A DNA stretch of 59,118 nucleotides from Acidobacteriota bacterium (lineage in GTDB: Bacteria > Acidobacteriota > Terriglobia > Terriglobales > Acidobacteriaceae), in contig JAEYQK010000008.1 in NCBI GenBank assembly GCA_023410055.1, positions 1 to 59,118 of the forward strand, given 5' to 3'. This document shows, in pieces, positions 51,178 through 59,118 of the stretch. How positions within the stretch are numbered: position 1 is the stretch's first letter; each line of letters opens with the position of its first letter. The notes below the pieces were generated by a model, which was given only the letters and a program-made list of their open reading frames with translations, was not told the origin of the DNA and searched no databases. Both the position numbers and the translations under genes were made by a program.

Positions 51178-52100
51178 CGAATGGTGCACGACGTGCCATG
51201 GTCACGGGTGCGACAGGATTTGTCGGCTCTCATCTGGTCAGCCACCTCAATGCTGAAGGATGGGAGGTTGCCGCCTTGGCGCGTCCGGCCGCAGCCAGAC
51301 TGCTTGAATTGAACGCTGCGATCTCTAGGGTTTACGTTTACAACGACACTACCGAAGACGCAGTTGATTCGATCGCCGATTTTAGGCCTCATGTTGTTTT
51401 CCACCTGGCATCCCTCTTCTTGGCCACTCACAATTCGGAAACCGTGGAACCGCTGATCTCTTCCAACATTCTCCTGGGCACACGGGTGTTGGAAGCAATG
51501 AAGGCGGCCAACATCACAGCGTTGATCAATACGGGAACTTCTTGGCAGAGCTATCAGGGCACCCCTTACTCGCCAGTTAACCTCTACGCCGCCACAAAAC
51601 AGGCGTTCGAAGATATACTCGCCTATTATGTGGAAAGTTCGGGTATTCGCGCGATAACCTTACGGCTGTACGACAGCTATGGTCCCGGCGACACACGCCG
51701 AAAGATTCTACGGCTGCTGCTTGACTGCCTTAGAACGGGCGTTCCGATTGCTATGTCTCCAGGAGAGCAGGTGCTAGATTTTGTTCATGTAGACGATTTA
51801 TGCCGCGCGTTTTCGCAGGCCGCGGTGCTGGTTGAGCGATTGCAACCAGGCAACACGGTGTATGCGGTTAGTGGCGGTCAACGGTGCACGTTGAGGCAAG
51901 TACTGGCGACGCTGGAACAGGCAGTCGGACGTCCCATCCCGGTCCAATTCGGCGCAACTCCCTATCGTGATCGGGAAGTAATGAATCCGTGGGTCGGCCC
52001 GCAACTGCCTGGCTGGGAGCCGCGGATTGAGCTGCTTCAAGGCTTCCGACAACTGGCAAGCGCTGAACTGGGCTTGCCACATTGCGATTACACGGAATAA
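51174..52100 (+). CDS. Extended SDR, likely nucleotide-sugar 4-ketoreductase/epimerase
   Basis: 308 residues. VTGATGFVGSHLVSHL binds the dinucleotide, NTGTSWQ supplies the Thr/Ser site and LYAATKQAFED the YxxxK. The 3' part has VLDFVHVDDLCRAF, as in sugar epimerases and reductases. Given the coupled epimerase gene, a 4-keto-6-deoxyhexose reductase is likely (dTDP- or CDP-linked); CDP-abequose/paratose-synthase-like enzymes look similar. The exact product cannot be told. Confidence 0.8.
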   Translation: MTNGARRAMVTGATGFVGSHLVSHLNAEGWEVAALARPAAARLLELNAAISRVYVYNDTTEDAVDSIADFRPHVVFHLASLFLATHNSETVEPLISSNILLGTRVLEAMKAANITALINTGTSWQSYQGTPYSPVNLYAATKQAFEDILAYYVESSGIRAITLRLYDSYGPGDTRRKILRLLLDCLRTGVPIAMSPGEQVLDFVHVDDLCRAFSQAAVLVERLQPGNTVYAVSGGQRCTLRQVLATLEQAVGRPIPVQFGATPYRDREVMNPWVGPQLPGWEPRIELLQGFRQLASAELGLPHCDYTE

Positions 52101-53089
52101 TGCAAGCTGGCAGAGTCACAATTGCGATTCCTACCAGAAATCGAGCGGAACTCCTCCGCTTATCGATTGCTTCGGCTTTGGCACAGACGTACGACAATTT
52201 TGAAGTTCTCGTCTCTAATAATGCTTCCAGCGACCACACTGCCAGAGTGATCGCGGAGTTCTCCGGCGATCCTCACCTGCGCGTGATCAACCAACGTGTG
52301 GGCCTTTCGATGGTGGAAAACTGGAATTGCTGTGTCAAGGAAGCATCTGGGGAATTCTTCCTCTTGCTCTCAGACGACGACTTGCTAGAGCCGGAGGCCA
52401 TCACTGAGATGGTCGGCCAGTTCAGAGATAGTTCGTTACCGGGTGAGAGTGTTGGCATCGTCTACTGTCGCGGGCGCGTAATAGATAAGGATGGCCACCA
52501 GTTGTGGATAGGGCCAGCTTCGCCGCTAAGTGAAGACGCCCTGAGTGTCACCCTGAATTTTTTCAAGAGTCTACGTCAATTGTGGCCCTGTGCGGTTTTG
52601 TTTCGCTACCACGATATAGTCGATGGATACAGCCCCGATTTTGCGCTGGCCACCGATGCCGCGCAATGGATGCGTGTTGCGGCGCGACATGGTACCGTAC
52701 GTTTTGTGAATCAGATACTCACGAGCTACCGAGTTCACGAGAGTGTCTCGTTGCTGACTCCAGTTCGGACCTGGCAAAAGGAAAACCAGGCACTTGCAGA
52801 GTTTGCAATTCGAGAACTTCGGGCTGCGAAGCTGGGTACCAATCAAGATTACCGTGAGATTTGCCAGGCCATGAAGCGCTACAATACCAATCTCGTTCCT
52901 CCTCTTCTAGCCCGACGCTGCGAAGGAAGAAGGCTTGGACTTTTGAATGCTTACTTCGCACACTGGCGCGACTTCGCCAGCTTGTATGGCTTGGAATGCG
53001 CGGCAAGGGGGTTGCTTCAGTTTTACGTGCCGGGAGTAGTGAAGTTCGTCGGAAGTGCACGTAGGCGGCTCTTTGCATCGTCGCCGTAG
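52100..53089 (+). CDS. Glycosyltransferase family 2
   Basis: 329 residues from the ATG at 52100, which shares its A with the TAA of the SDR gene (TAATG). VTIAIPTRNRAELLRLSIAS, SNNASSDHT and LLSDDDLLEPEAI (DDD motif) define an abequosyl/colitosyl-type branch of GT2 by eye. That fits transfer of the dideoxy- or deoxysugar made by the two genes before it. It is followed by 74 bp with nothing notable. Confidence 0.85.
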   Translation: MQAGRVTIAIPTRNRAELLRLSIASALAQTYDNFEVLVSNNASSDHTARVIAEFSGDPHLRVINQRVGLSMVENWNCCVKEASGEFFLLLSDDDLLEPEAITEMVGQFRDSSLPGESVGIVYCRGRVIDKDGHQLWIGPASPLSEDALSVTLNFFKSLRQLWPCAVLFRYHDIVDGYSPDFALATDAAQWMRVAARHGTVRFVNQILTSYRVHESVSLLTPVRTWQKENQALAEFAIRELRAAKLGTNQDYREICQAMKRYNTNLVPPLLARRCEGRRLGLLNAYFAHWRDFASLYGLECAARGLLQFYVPGVVKFVGSARRRLFASSP

Positions 53090-53163
53090 CAATTTGCGGC
53101 TCACCGCTGGGGTGCAATGCTGCTCTTAGCAGTCTCTCCAAACGTTTCTTCGTAGAACAGATC

Positions 53164-54267
53164 GTGGCCGTGTTGAAACAGGCGGATGTGGGATTGCCGG
53201 TGCGGAACCAATCCGGCAGGCGCTTCTCAACTCAGAATCGGTTCAGCAGAACAATCCATAAGTTATGGGATCATCAGGAAAAGGCCCTTGTTATTGTCCA
53301 ATTCCCTTTGTTGGTGCTACATTCAGAGTCATTCACAGTGAACAGCAAACTTCATTACCGCCTTGCTGAAGTCATTCAGCATCTCGGGCCAGGGAACTTT
53401 TTCGTTCGCGCGGTGTTGCGGCGCATTTGCCGTGACGTTGAACTAAGCTTTTGCGATGGACATATCGACGTAGCCCGCTCCGGCAAGGTGATTCGCGTTT
53501 CGTCCCGGCACCTCGCCTACTTGGGAGATATTGCAGGCTCATTCGAGCAGTTCTTCAACGAGGTTGAGCCTTTCACCGAAGAGGGCTTTCAGGTCGTAGA
53601 TTATTCCCAGCCGCGATTGCACCGTTATCGCGACTCAGGATTGGAATTCGAGTTCTCGTCGTTTGCCGAAGAAGTTGGCGCCTTGAACGACTATTTCCGC
53701 TGGCACACCCCAGCACCAGGCGACACGGTTTTTGATGCCGGCGCATATTGCGGCGCATCCGTCTACCATCTGGCGCAACTGGTAGGTCAGAACGGAAAGG
53801 TCGTAGCGTTCGAGCCTGATCCTCTGAACTATTCGATTCTTGAACGGAATATTAGCCGGCATGGATTGACGAATGTCGTTACTGTGCAGTCCGCGCTTGC
53901 GGATCGTTCAGGCGACATGAAGTTCTTTGCTGAGGGAGCGCTCGGCTCAACCATCGCGGAGCACAGTTCCCGCGGTTCCTCTGTACAGGCGGTCACGGTG
54001 AAAACGGTGAGCTTTGAAGATGCTTGTGCCTGCTATGGTGTTCCGAGTTTCGTGAAGGTGGATATTGAAGGCGCGGAAATCGCCATGTTAGCAGCCGCAG
54101 CGGATTTTCTTCGGAAGCAACGGATTCACTTTGCGCTAGATACGAACCACCGGGTGGCCGGTCGGCTTACTTTCGGCCAAGTCGAAAAGATATTCCGGTC
54201 GGTTGGCTACCGGGCCGAGTCGAGTGCGGCCAGCGGCTTTATGACCACATGGGCTTCACCAGCTTAG
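53164..54267 (+). CDS. FkbM family SAM-dependent methyltransferase with unassigned N-terminus
   Basis: 367 residues from a GTG at 53164; no clear SD, and GTG 53170 is possible. The C-terminal 190 residues are an FkbM methyltransferase: FDAGAYCGASVYHLAQLV (SAM loop), VVAFEPDPLNYSILERNI, and FVKVDIEGAEIAML. The first 175 residues are not recognised; they contain short helices and a domain ending LEFEFSSFAEEVGALNDYF. FkbM enzymes O-methylate sugars, which would cap or decorate the glycan of this cluster. It ends 28 bp before a converging gene; no terminator was seen between them. Confidence 0.8.
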   Translation: MAVLKQADVGLPVRNQSGRRFSTQNRFSRTIHKLWDHQEKALVIVQFPLLVLHSESFTVNSKLHYRLAEVIQHLGPGNFFVRAVLRRICRDVELSFCDGHIDVARSGKVIRVSSRHLAYLGDIAGSFEQFFNEVEPFTEEGFQVVDYSQPRLHRYRDSGLEFEFSSFAEEVGALNDYFRWHTPAPGDTVFDAGAYCGASVYHLAQLVGQNGKVVAFEPDPLNYSILERNISRHGLTNVVTVQSALADRSGDMKFFAEGALGSTIAEHSSRGSSVQAVTVKTVSFEDACACYGVPSFVKVDIEGAEIAMLAAAADFLRKQRIHFALDTNHRVAGRLTFGQVEKIFRSVGYRAESSAASGFMTTWASPA

Positions 54268-54295
54268 CAAGCTCATCGCGAGCCGATTGTAGCCG

Positions 54296-55072
54296 TCACT
54301 GATTCATTCCGCTCGCCACGTACCCTCCATCCACGAATAGCACGTGTCCGGTCACAAAGCTGGCGGCATCTGAAGCAAGAAAAACGGCGGCGCCAACAAG
54401 TTCATCGAGCTTCCCGAATCTGCCCATCGGCGTTCGCATTAAACTCTCTTTGCCGCGGGCAGTACCGTCCAGCAGCGCGGAGTTCAGGTCTGTACGAAAC
54501 ACTCCCGGAGCCAACGCATTCACACACACTCCGTGCCGCGCCCATTCAATCGCGAGCGACTTCGTCAATGACGCCACACCAGCCTTACTCGCCGAATAAG
54601 CGGCTACCTCTAGGAACGGTATCTCCGACGCCAGCGAAGCAATGTTGATGATGCGGCCGTATTTTCGTTCGACCATCCGACGGCCAAACACCTGGCAGGT
54701 GCGCAATGTTCCCGTGAGGTTCGTATCGAGAATTCGGTTCCACTCCGACAGCTTCAGTTCCAGCGCCGGCGTGCGCTGCGTAATCCCGGCGGCATTGACG
54801 AGAATATCCACCTTCCCGAATTCTTCGCACACCTTCTCGCACAGTGCCTCAATGCTCCCGTCGTCCGTCACATCGCTCGCGCATGCAATACTCCTCCGCC
54901 CCAGCTTCTGTATCTCGCGCGTCGCGTCTTCGACCAAGTCCTGGCGCCGCCCCGTCGCAACCACGTCTGCGCCAGCAACAGCCAGTCCCTTGGCGATCGT
55001 TAGGCCGATACCCGACGTACCCCCAATCACAACTGCCGTCTTCGAACCAAGATCTAGCGCCGGATGCCCCAT
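54296..55072 (-). CDS. Short-chain dehydrogenase/reductase (gluconate 5-dehydrogenase-like)
   Basis: 258 residues. GGTSGIGLTIAKGL is the cofactor loop, NAAG the structural motif, and the catalytic triad is Ser in NIASLAS with Tyr-Lys in YSASKAG; the end FVTGHVLFVDGGY is typical for classical SDRs. The group includes gluconate, fructuronate-like and 3-oxoacyl-ACP reductases. With a GH67 alpha-glucuronidase and an SGNH esterase upstream, a sugar-acid substrate is the best guess. The gene is last in the block. Confidence 0.85.
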   Translation of the reverse strand: MGHPALDLGSKTAVVIGGTSGIGLTIAKGLAVAGADVVATGRRQDLVEDATREIQKLGRRSIACASDVTDDGSIEALCEKVCEEFGKVDILVNAAGITQRTPALELKLSEWNRILDTNLTGTLRTCQVFGRRMVERKYGRIINIASLASEIPFLEVAAYSASKAGVASLTKSLAIEWARHGVCVNALAPGVFRTDLNSALLDGTARGKESLMRTPMGRFGKLDELVGAAVFLASDAASFVTGHVLFVDGGYVASGMNQ

Positions 55073-55124
55073 TAACGAATGCCCTCGTACCTTTCCAATG
55101 TCCTGTCAACTGCTCGAGCCATCA

Positions 55125-56432
55125 CTACTTCGCCGCACTCGGCGCATTCTTGCCGCCGAACAACGAGAGATCCACCGCTTCCCCCATCGCCGCATAGCCC
55201 GCTGGATTCAAGTGCAGATGATCGCCAGAATCATAGGCAGCCAACAGGTAGTCCGGGCGCGCCGGATCACACGTCGCCTTCGCGAGATCAATCACGCCGT
55301 CGAAAGCACCCGACGTCAAAATCCAATTATTGATCTTGTTGCGATCCTCCACGGTATCCGGCTCCGCATAAAACGACCCACCAAACGGCGTTATCGTCGC
55401 GCCATATACCTTGATGCCCTGCGCATGAGCACGCGCTACAATCTGCTTGTAGCCGTCGATGATGTCTTCCGCGCTTGCCCAGGTTTCGCCCTTCTTTTTC
55501 GCCGATAAGCGAGTGCCGATATCGTTCACGCCTTCCAGTACAATCAACCACCGCACGCCCGCCTGTTGCAGCACATCCCGCTCCAGCCGACTGACAGCGC
55601 TCGGTCCCAAGCCATCGCGAAGCAAGCGATTACCACCGATACCCATATTTAGAACGGCGATGTCTTTTGTCTTCTTGTCGGCTCTCAATCGCTTCGACAA
55701 CTGATCCGGCCATCGGTCGTTGCCGTTCGTCGTAGTGCCTCGTCCATCCGTTATCGAATCGCCCAGAATGGCGACCGCACGCGCATCGTGCTTCGGCTTG
55801 ATCTCAAGGCCAGTGATGAAATACCAGCGGTCAATCTTGATCGGATCTTTGAAGTCGGCGACTGATAGTTCGTTCCCCGCCAGCAAATACGACGTTGTCC
55901 GTGACCCCGGGTGTGAAGTGATGAGGTTCGGCCCATTCACAACATGAATAGTGATGGCGACATTCGCCAGTTCAGGAAGTTTGAAATCCAGCGGATCAGA
56001 AGCGCTTACCGCTCCAGCGGGAATCGTGACGCCATCCTTCCCACCAAATTTCAACTGCTTGCTCGTAGACGTCTTGATCGAACTGCCGCCGTCAGACAGC
56101 GCTACTGTTGCGCCGGATATCTCAACCGGTGCATCACCGAACAAGTTCGACAGCCGCACTCTCAATCTCTTCCCACCGGCTGAAACATGCACAATCTGCC
56201 GCACAGTGACGTTGTTGAACTTGATCGATGGCAGATCACTTGGAGCCGCCGTCTGTTGTGCCGACGCCCATGTGGGCACCCACTTCTGACCGCTCTCCGA
56301 GCTGTCCTTCGGTGCCTCGTTCGCCCTGACACTGATGGAACCCGCGCTCAAAAGCACCAGCACCAACGCAGCCAGAAAACTCTTAGCTCTTCTTGTATTC
56401 CGTAATCTCATTTCGCTCGCTTCAAAAGACAT
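55125..56432 (-). CDS. Secreted SGNH/GDSL-family esterase
   Basis: 435 residues from the ATG at 56432 (AAGGA 3 nt upstream; 56411 also possible). A signal peptide is followed by WVPTWASAQQTAAP and a beta-rich N-terminal domain of about 170 residues. The SGNH core then shows block I AILGDSITDGRG (nucleophile Ser), block II GIGGNR, block III EGVNDIG and block V GDHLHLN (Asp-His). Such enzymes deacetylate or de-esterify plant polysaccharides; acetylxylan esterase activity fits the GH67 neighbour, but that is inference. Confidence 0.87.
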   Translation of the reverse strand: MSFEASEMRLRNTRRAKSFLAALVLVLLSAGSISVRANEAPKDSSESGQKWVPTWASAQQTAAPSDLPSIKFNNVTVRQIVHVSAGGKRLRVRLSNLFGDAPVEISGATVALSDGGSSIKTSTSKQLKFGGKDGVTIPAGAVSASDPLDFKLPELANVAITIHVVNGPNLITSHPGSRTTSYLLAGNELSVADFKDPIKIDRWYFITGLEIKPKHDARAVAILGDSITDGRGTTTNGNDRWPDQLSKRLRADKKTKDIAVLNMGIGGNRLLRDGLGPSAVSRLERDVLQQAGVRWLIVLEGVNDIGTRLSAKKKGETWASAEDIIDGYKQIVARAHAQGIKVYGATITPFGGSFYAEPDTVEDRNKINNWILTSGAFDGVIDLAKATCDPARPDYLLAAYDSGDHLHLNPAGYAAMGEAVDLSLFGGKNAPSAAK

Positions 56433-56452
56433 GCTTCCTTCTCGCCGCAACT

Positions 56453-57673
56453 TCAAGCGCGGCCGCTCGCCGTGATCCGCTTGCCCACGCGCTTTTCCTT
56501 GGTGCCCGTGGCTGCTCCGAAATGTTTCTGCAGCACAAGCGCAACGGTCCCACGCAGACGCGCCATTCTCGGGTCGGTCGCCGGTCGAACCAGTGGCGGC
56601 TTGCCAGCCAGCACCGCTTTTGCAACTTCTGCCTCAATCACCGGCCCCACTCTTGACCAGAGTCGCGTGAATTCTCCAACCACGACAATCTCCGCCGGTT
56701 CCAAGCCCGCGATTAGCATTCGCATTCCCTTCCCCACAGCATGCGCCATCTTCTCGATCGCCTTCAGCGCCAGCGCATCCTCAGCCTCAGCTAGCGTCAT
56801 AAGGTCCTGGAAACCGACTCCGTCCTGCTTTCCCGTGAACTCGTGGTAGTACCGTAACGCCGCACGCTGAGAGGCGAATACTTCCCAACATCCGCGTCCG
56901 CCACAAGCGCAGGGCGGTCCATTCGGATCCAGTGGCACGTGACCGAATTCGCCCGCCATTCCCGAACGGCCCCTCACGATCTGGTGATTCACGAAAATGC
57001 CAGTGCCTACACCTTCGGCCACCGACACGACCACCATATCCCCCGCTATTTCTGCGGCGCCAAACCAGGCTTCGGCGAGAACGTAGGCATTCGCCGCGTT
57101 CTCCATCTCCACCCTCATTCCGGTCGCGGCCTCGATCGGGCCCTTCAAATCGAAAGCTGGCCAACTCAAGTTCGGTGCAAAAACAAACCGCCCCGTGCGC
57201 TCATCAATACGGCCGGGCAAACTGATTCCGATTCCTTCAAACAATAGATCGGGATGCGATTGCATCTGGTGCTTCATTGACCCCGCGAGACTCGCCACCA
57301 TCTTGGCCGGATGCTTCAACGTCGCCATCGTCTCCTGCGACAGAAACTGTCCGTTCACATCCGCGACCGCAACAGTCGTTCGCTCAGGGCGAAGATCGGC
57401 AACCACAATCGCGCGTCGTTCATTCAAACGCAGAAACGTGGGCCGTCGGCCACGAGGCAGTCTTCCCACCGGGCCGTTGACTACCCACTTCTCTCGAATC
57501 AACTGCTCCGTGATCAGCGACACCGTGCTTCTCTGCAGCCCCGAAACCCTTGCCAGATCAGCACGCGAAATCGGCTGCCTTCGCCGAATCAGGTTCAACA
57601 AAACGCCCCGGTTAATGTCCCTGGCCGTCTCGCTGGAAGCAACCTGCGTGTTGGTAAAGCTGATCCGTTGCAT
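56453..57673 (-). CDS. ROK family transcriptional regulator
   Basis: 406 residues. The N-terminal winged helix has ISRADLARVSGLQRSTVSLI; the ROK domain carries GIGISLPGRID, the ATP/sugar region VVSVAEGVGTGIF, EFGHVPLD and the zinc motif CACGGRGCWE. NagC/XylR-like members repress sugar genes until a sugar binds. It likely controls this xylan-related block and itself: a clear promoter lies just upstream and contains a CTTCG/CGAAG dyad. The esterase gene follows after 20 nt. Confidence 0.9.
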   Translation of the reverse strand: MQRISFTNTQVASSETARDINRGVLLNLIRRRQPISRADLARVSGLQRSTVSLITEQLIREKWVVNGPVGRLPRGRRPTFLRLNERRAIVVADLRPERTTVAVADVNGQFLSQETMATLKHPAKMVASLAGSMKHQMQSHPDLLFEGIGISLPGRIDERTGRFVFAPNLSWPAFDLKGPIEAATGMRVEMENAANAYVLAEAWFGAAEIAGDMVVVSVAEGVGTGIFVNHQIVRGRSGMAGEFGHVPLDPNGPPCACGGRGCWEVFASQRAALRYYHEFTGKQDGVGFQDLMTLAEAEDALALKAIEKMAHAVGKGMRMLIAGLEPAEIVVVGEFTRLWSRVGPVIEAEVAKAVLAGKPPLVRPATDPRMARLRGTVALVLQKHFGAATGTKEKRVGKRITASGRA

Positions 57674-57721
57674 CTCGCTAATCTCTTGTTCGCGACTCCG
57701 AAGACACTTACTTAATTCGCC

Positions 57722-57755
57722 CTTCGAACTATATACGTCTACGAAGCAATGTCAA
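57722..57755 (-). promoter_or_regulatory. sigma70-type promoter of the ROK gene with overlapping dyad
   Basis: On the minus strand TTGACA (57755-57750), a 16-nt spacer and TATAGT (57733-57728) form a near-consensus promoter, 55 bp before the ATG at 57673. CTTCG (57722-57726) and CGAAG (57742-57746) form an inverted repeat around the -10 box, a plausible autoregulatory operator. Confidence 0.7.
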
Positions 57756-57785
57756 TGATCTTGCGTGCTGGAAACGTACAGCTAT

Positions 57786-59118
57786 CTACAGCCGTTCAGG
57801 TACCACTTCGATGTAGTCCAGCGGAGCCTTCTCGCCGCCGTCCGGAATCCCTTCAACTCGAATCACATCGCCCGGTCGGAGCGCCACTCCCTTGCTGCGA
57901 TAGCGTGTCGACGAGTCTGCGTCCGGCTTGTTCGTCGGAAACTTCTTGTCGGCAACCCACTCATCCTGAAGCTGGTCACCCACGTACAGCCGATACTTCG
58001 ACACACCATTCACCTGGTCGAAATACTCGATATCGACTTCATACCACCCCGCGCTTCCGTTGAACTTCGCTCCGGCAGAACACGATTGAGCACCCTGGCC
58101 ACATACGACGGCCTTTCCACCCGAAGCTCCCTCCCAGTACACGACGTCCGCAGGCTGATAGCCCTTCAACTCCATCGCTTCGGCTTCCACGCGCCCCGGA
58201 TGGTTCCCCACGCGCCCGGCGCTGTCGGCAATTCCCGACCAGCGGTGGAACCAGTTGTTGATCGCATCGCGCCACACAATCGCATGACCCGACTGATAAG
58301 AGAGCTGCGCCAACACATCATCAAAGCGCCCATCATCAACAGCACCGCGCAGCGACTTCCATGTCTTCACAAACTCCGCCGCCCGCGCCGCTCCATCGTA
58401 ATGCGAGTCATAGATCGACTGAATCACCGTCTTGCCCGACTTCAACTTGTACGTGTACGGCAGATGATGGAAGAACAGAATCAGATTTTCCGGCGTAGTC
58501 GAGACGTCCTCATACATCTTGTGGACATCGGAAGAATACTGCCCGGAATATCCTGTCCCGGTCTTCACCGACCGGTCCATTCCCACGCCTTCTTTATCGG
58601 CGCGAATCCACTGCCCCCAACCGTTTCGCTCTTGCGAGTCAGGTCCCGGCCCATAGTGCGGACCAGTGATGTTCGTCAGCGTCTGCAATCCGAGCGTACC
58701 CGAGTAGTTCTCATATGTCGGCCATGAATCCATCTGAATCGAACCGACCTTGTTAACGACATCGGGCGTATTACCGAAAGTCATGCGCGTCCATTCATCC
58801 ACAATCTGCCGCGCCCCAAGATCGGGATTCCAAGCCAGCCGTCCGAATGCATACAGATTCGCCTGCGCGAGATGATTCCCCATCCAGTTCTTGTCCAGCC
58901 CAACGTTCGCTACGCCAACATAACCGCCCAGCGGACGACTAAACGTCTTACCCGAGAGAATCTGCTTCACAGGCGTGTGGCCGCCCTTTACACGCATGTC
59001 GAAGTCGAGCACTTCCTTCCACATGGGCGCCAAATAGACCGTGTGCTTCTCCTGCCCTAGGTACTCCTGCGTGATCTGCAACTCGATAGCCTGGCTCGTC
59101 TTCTCAAGTCCACTAAAC
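57786..59118 (-). CDS. GH67 alpha-glucuronidase, C-terminal part (start beyond window)
   Basis: The frame is open through the right edge; about 443 C-terminal codons are visible. FSGLEKTSQAIELQITQEYL, followed by GVANVGLDKNWMGNHLAQAN and YAFGRLAWNPDL, and later FFHHLPYTYKLKSGKTVIQ are hallmark GH67 blocks. The family's catalytic acids lie further upstream, outside the window. After the GH67 C-terminal helical domain comes a roughly 125-residue beta-rich extension (GRVEAEAMELKGYQPADVVY ... PLDYIEVVPERL), as in many Bacteroidetes and acidobacterial members, possibly sugar-binding. The enzyme releases 4-O-methyl-glucuronic acid from xylo-oligosaccharides. Confidence 0.92.
   Translation of the reverse strand, partial: FSGLEKTSQAIELQITQEYLGQEKHTVYLAPMWKEVLDFDMRVKGGHTPVKQILSGKTFSRPLGGYVGVANVGLDKNWMGNHLAQANLYAFGRLAWNPDLGARQIVDEWTRMTFGNTPDVVNKVGSIQMDSWPTYENYSGTLGLQTLTNITGPHYGPGPDSQERNGWGQWIRADKEGVGMDRSVKTGTGYSGQYSSDVHKMYEDVSTTPENLILFFHHLPYTYKLKSGKTVIQSIYDSHYDGAARAAEFVKTWKSLRGAVDDGRFDDVLAQLSYQSGHAIVWRDAINNWFHRWSGIADSAGRVGNHPGRVEAEAMELKGYQPADVVYWEGASGGKAVVCGQGAQSCSAGAKFNGSAGWYEVDIEYFDQVNGVSKYRLYVGDQLQDEWVADKKFPTNKPDADSSTRYRSKGVALRPGDVIRVEGIPDGGEKAPLDYIEVVPERL

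Noticed and set aside
54642..55508. Plus-strand open frame of 288 codons
   Set aside because: Antisense to the SDR and SGNH esterase genes; no recognisable domain and Arg/Ser/Pro-rich composition.
57765..58727. Plus-strand open frame of 320 codons
   Set aside because: Antisense to the GH67 alpha-glucuronidase, whose motifs are unmistakable.

Overview
The window looks like a chromosomal segment of an acidobacterium (Acidobacteriota, Terriglobia-like). The inference rests on content: a very large TonB-dependent receptor with an N-terminal carboxypeptidase-regulatory-like domain, secreted proteins built from choice-of-anchor D (ASPM/SPD-2/Hydin-type) and fibronectin III modules, GC-rich genes with Shine-Dalgarno (SD) signals, and many TTG/GTG starts. 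No rRNA, tRNA, insertion sequence, phage gene or CRISPR array was seen.

Region A (1-31648, all minus strand) is a long cell-surface polysaccharide locus. In transcription order it begins with a PilZ-type response regulator and a NusG/UpxY-type antiterminator. A structured leader and a phosphoglycosyl transferase fused to a degenerate GGDEF-like domain follow. Next come two copies of an oxidoreductase / hexapeptide acetyltransferase / PLP-aminotransferase set plus a UDP-GlcNAc 2-epimerase, which is the logic of UDP-2,3-diacetamido-2,3-dideoxy-uronic acid synthesis (Wbp/Wlb pathway). The rest encodes an SDR epimerase, an ArnE/ArnF-like pair of small transporters, a UGM-like flavoprotein, GT2/GT4/GT-C glycosyltransferases, an O-antigen polymerase-like protein, a Wzx-like flippase, a secreted beta-helix protein, a NodB-like protein without a signal peptide and, at the left edge, a huge secreted DUF4082/NodB-like protein with tandem repeats. 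Many genes overlap by 1-8 nt, so translation is probably coupled.

Region B (31757-35373, minus) carries a lipoprotein and a secreted phosphoesterase that share choice-of-anchor D and Fn3 modules. A canonical terminator (33021-33059) separates them. The phosphoesterase start region shows two mutually exclusive hairpins, one of which pairs with its SD.

Region C (35816-39412, plus) is a complete rmlABCD set for dTDP-L-rhamnose, ended by a terminator-like structure. Facing it (39556-45240, minus) are a TonB-dependent receptor, a tiny secreted TonB_C protein and a UDP-sugar 6-dehydrogenase, the last of which would supply the uronic acid precursor used by region A.

Region D (45593-54267, plus) is a second glycan cluster: GT2, two tandem paralogous GT4 enzymes, a second Wzx-like flippase, a divergent RmlC-type epimerase, an SDR reductase/epimerase, another GT2 and an FkbM methyltransferase.

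Region E (54296-59118, minus) is a sugar catabolic block: SDR, SGNH/GDSL esterase, ROK regulator with a recognisable sigma70-type promoter, and the C-terminal part of a GH67 alpha-glucuronidase, pointing to glucuronoxylan use.
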